From the NCBI GenBank assembly GCA_903933805.1, contig CAIZLM010000220.1, positions 1 through 48,169 of the forward strand: DNA of 48,169 nucleotides, written 5' to 3'. This stretch comes from an uncultured Bacteroidota bacterium (GTDB lineage: Bacteria > Bacteroidota > Bacteroidia > Chitinophagales > Saprospiraceae). Positions 48,021-48,169 of the stretch are shown here, piece after piece (the stretch's first letter is position 1; each line of letters begins with the position of its first letter). The notes under the pieces were generated by a model. It worked only from the letters and a program-made list of their open reading frames with translations, was not told where the DNA came from and made no database searches. The position numbers and the translations under genes were made by a program.

Positions 48021-48028
48021 ATTAAAAC

Positions 48029-48169
48029 GTAACTGGTTAGGTGGCACGCTGTCTGGCCCAAAAAGGCCCATTTTCCGCCATACTTCGCAGATTTTTTTGA
48101 CCGTAGCGCTGCTACGGCCTACAAAAATCCGCTTCGTCTGGCAAAAAATGGTCACTTTTTTGTCTCAGA
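48029..48169 (+). mobile_element. MITE-like element, long form (copy R), cut by the window end
   Basis: Starts GTAACTGGTTAGGTGGCACG, 8 bp after copy Q. It holds both internal direct repeats (GTCTGGC at 48051 and 48136, 85 bp apart) and the inner palindrome CCGTAGCGCTGCTACGG. The window ends at GTCTCAGA, about 22 bp before the expected right end. It is the cleanest long copy and was used as the reference orientation. Confidence 0.9.

Noticed and set aside
48029-48169. REP element moved by a RAYT (Y1) transposase.
   Set aside because: RAYT-type movement makes no target duplication; the copies here have 8-bp duplications and inverted-repeat ends.

Overview
The window reads as a chromosomal stretch of a Bacteroidota bacterium, most likely of the Saprospiria/Haliscomenobacter type; that rank is an inference. 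The supporting signs are: at least a dozen genes preceded by the Bacteroidota -7 promoter box TAnnTTTG; little use of strong Shine-Dalgarno sites; a subtilase with a C-terminal type IX secretion sorting domain; a PorV/PorQ-like barrel; DUF6438 and DUF6427 type proteins; and a 2-oxoacid:ferredoxin oxidoreductase cassette of the Bacteroidota arrangement. I see no rRNA, tRNA, CRISPR array, prophage or transposase gene. Almost all genes are housekeeping or envelope genes.

Layout. 0.2-5 kb: DoxX-like protein, SDR, Pfk-2 type kinase, then an adk-moaC-mobA run. 5-9.6 kb: LysE-type exporter and an SH3-domain secreted protein diverging across two repeat copies, a trans-sulfuration enzyme, a DUF6438 lipoprotein and GtrA. 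9.7-16.5 kb (minus strand): ACMSD-type decarboxylase, secreted S8 protease, DapA-family aldolase, Asp-box lipoprotein, HMG-CoA synthase. 16.7-25 kb: a helical unknown, PyrR, cobalamin adenosyltransferase, a secreted unknown, YebC, a CBM48 protein, an Nfu-type protein, a helix-hairpin-helix outer-membrane barrel, two small related envelope proteins and an EGF-like lipoprotein. 25.3-30.3 kb: a three-gene KOR operon (GltD-like flavoprotein, alpha, beta). 30.5-37.7 kb: M16 peptidase, PurH, DASH cryptochrome, KdsB. 37.7-48 kb: a LysM/RlpA-like protein with a coupled lipoprotein, a serine hydrolase, FtsB/DivIC with SucD, DUF6427-like, RfbC, RimM, a sodium:solute symporter and a PorV-like barrel.

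The most interesting content is not a gene. The intergenic spaces carry a family of small palindromic mobile elements that I have not seen named. Each starts GTAACTGGTTAG and ends with its reverse complement. Short forms are about 78 bp and long forms about 162 bp. At least nine copies are near-complete and six or more are degenerate. Three copies are flanked by perfect 8-bp direct repeats (AAATAAAC, GTTATTTT, AGACAACA), one by a 7/8 match and three by 6/8 matches, which marks them as transposed, non-autonomous (MITE-like) elements. GTAA ends with 8-bp duplications are the signature of IS66-family transposition, so an IS66-like transposase elsewhere in the genome is the likely driver. The long form contains two imperfect direct repeats 85 bp apart, and the short form equals the long form minus one such unit. 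Several copies (upstream of lysE-like, SH3, cobO, purH and porV-like genes) sit between the predicted -7 promoter and the start codon, so they would be transcribed as structured 5' leaders.

Functional themes: central carbon and electron metabolism (Pfk-2, KOR, SucD, PurH, Adk), cofactors (MoaC/MobA, cobalamin adenosyltransferase, Nfu), isoprenoid precursors (MvaS), LPS sugars (KdsB, RfbC), cell division (FtsB/DivIC) and a rich set of secreted or lipid-anchored proteins of unknown role.
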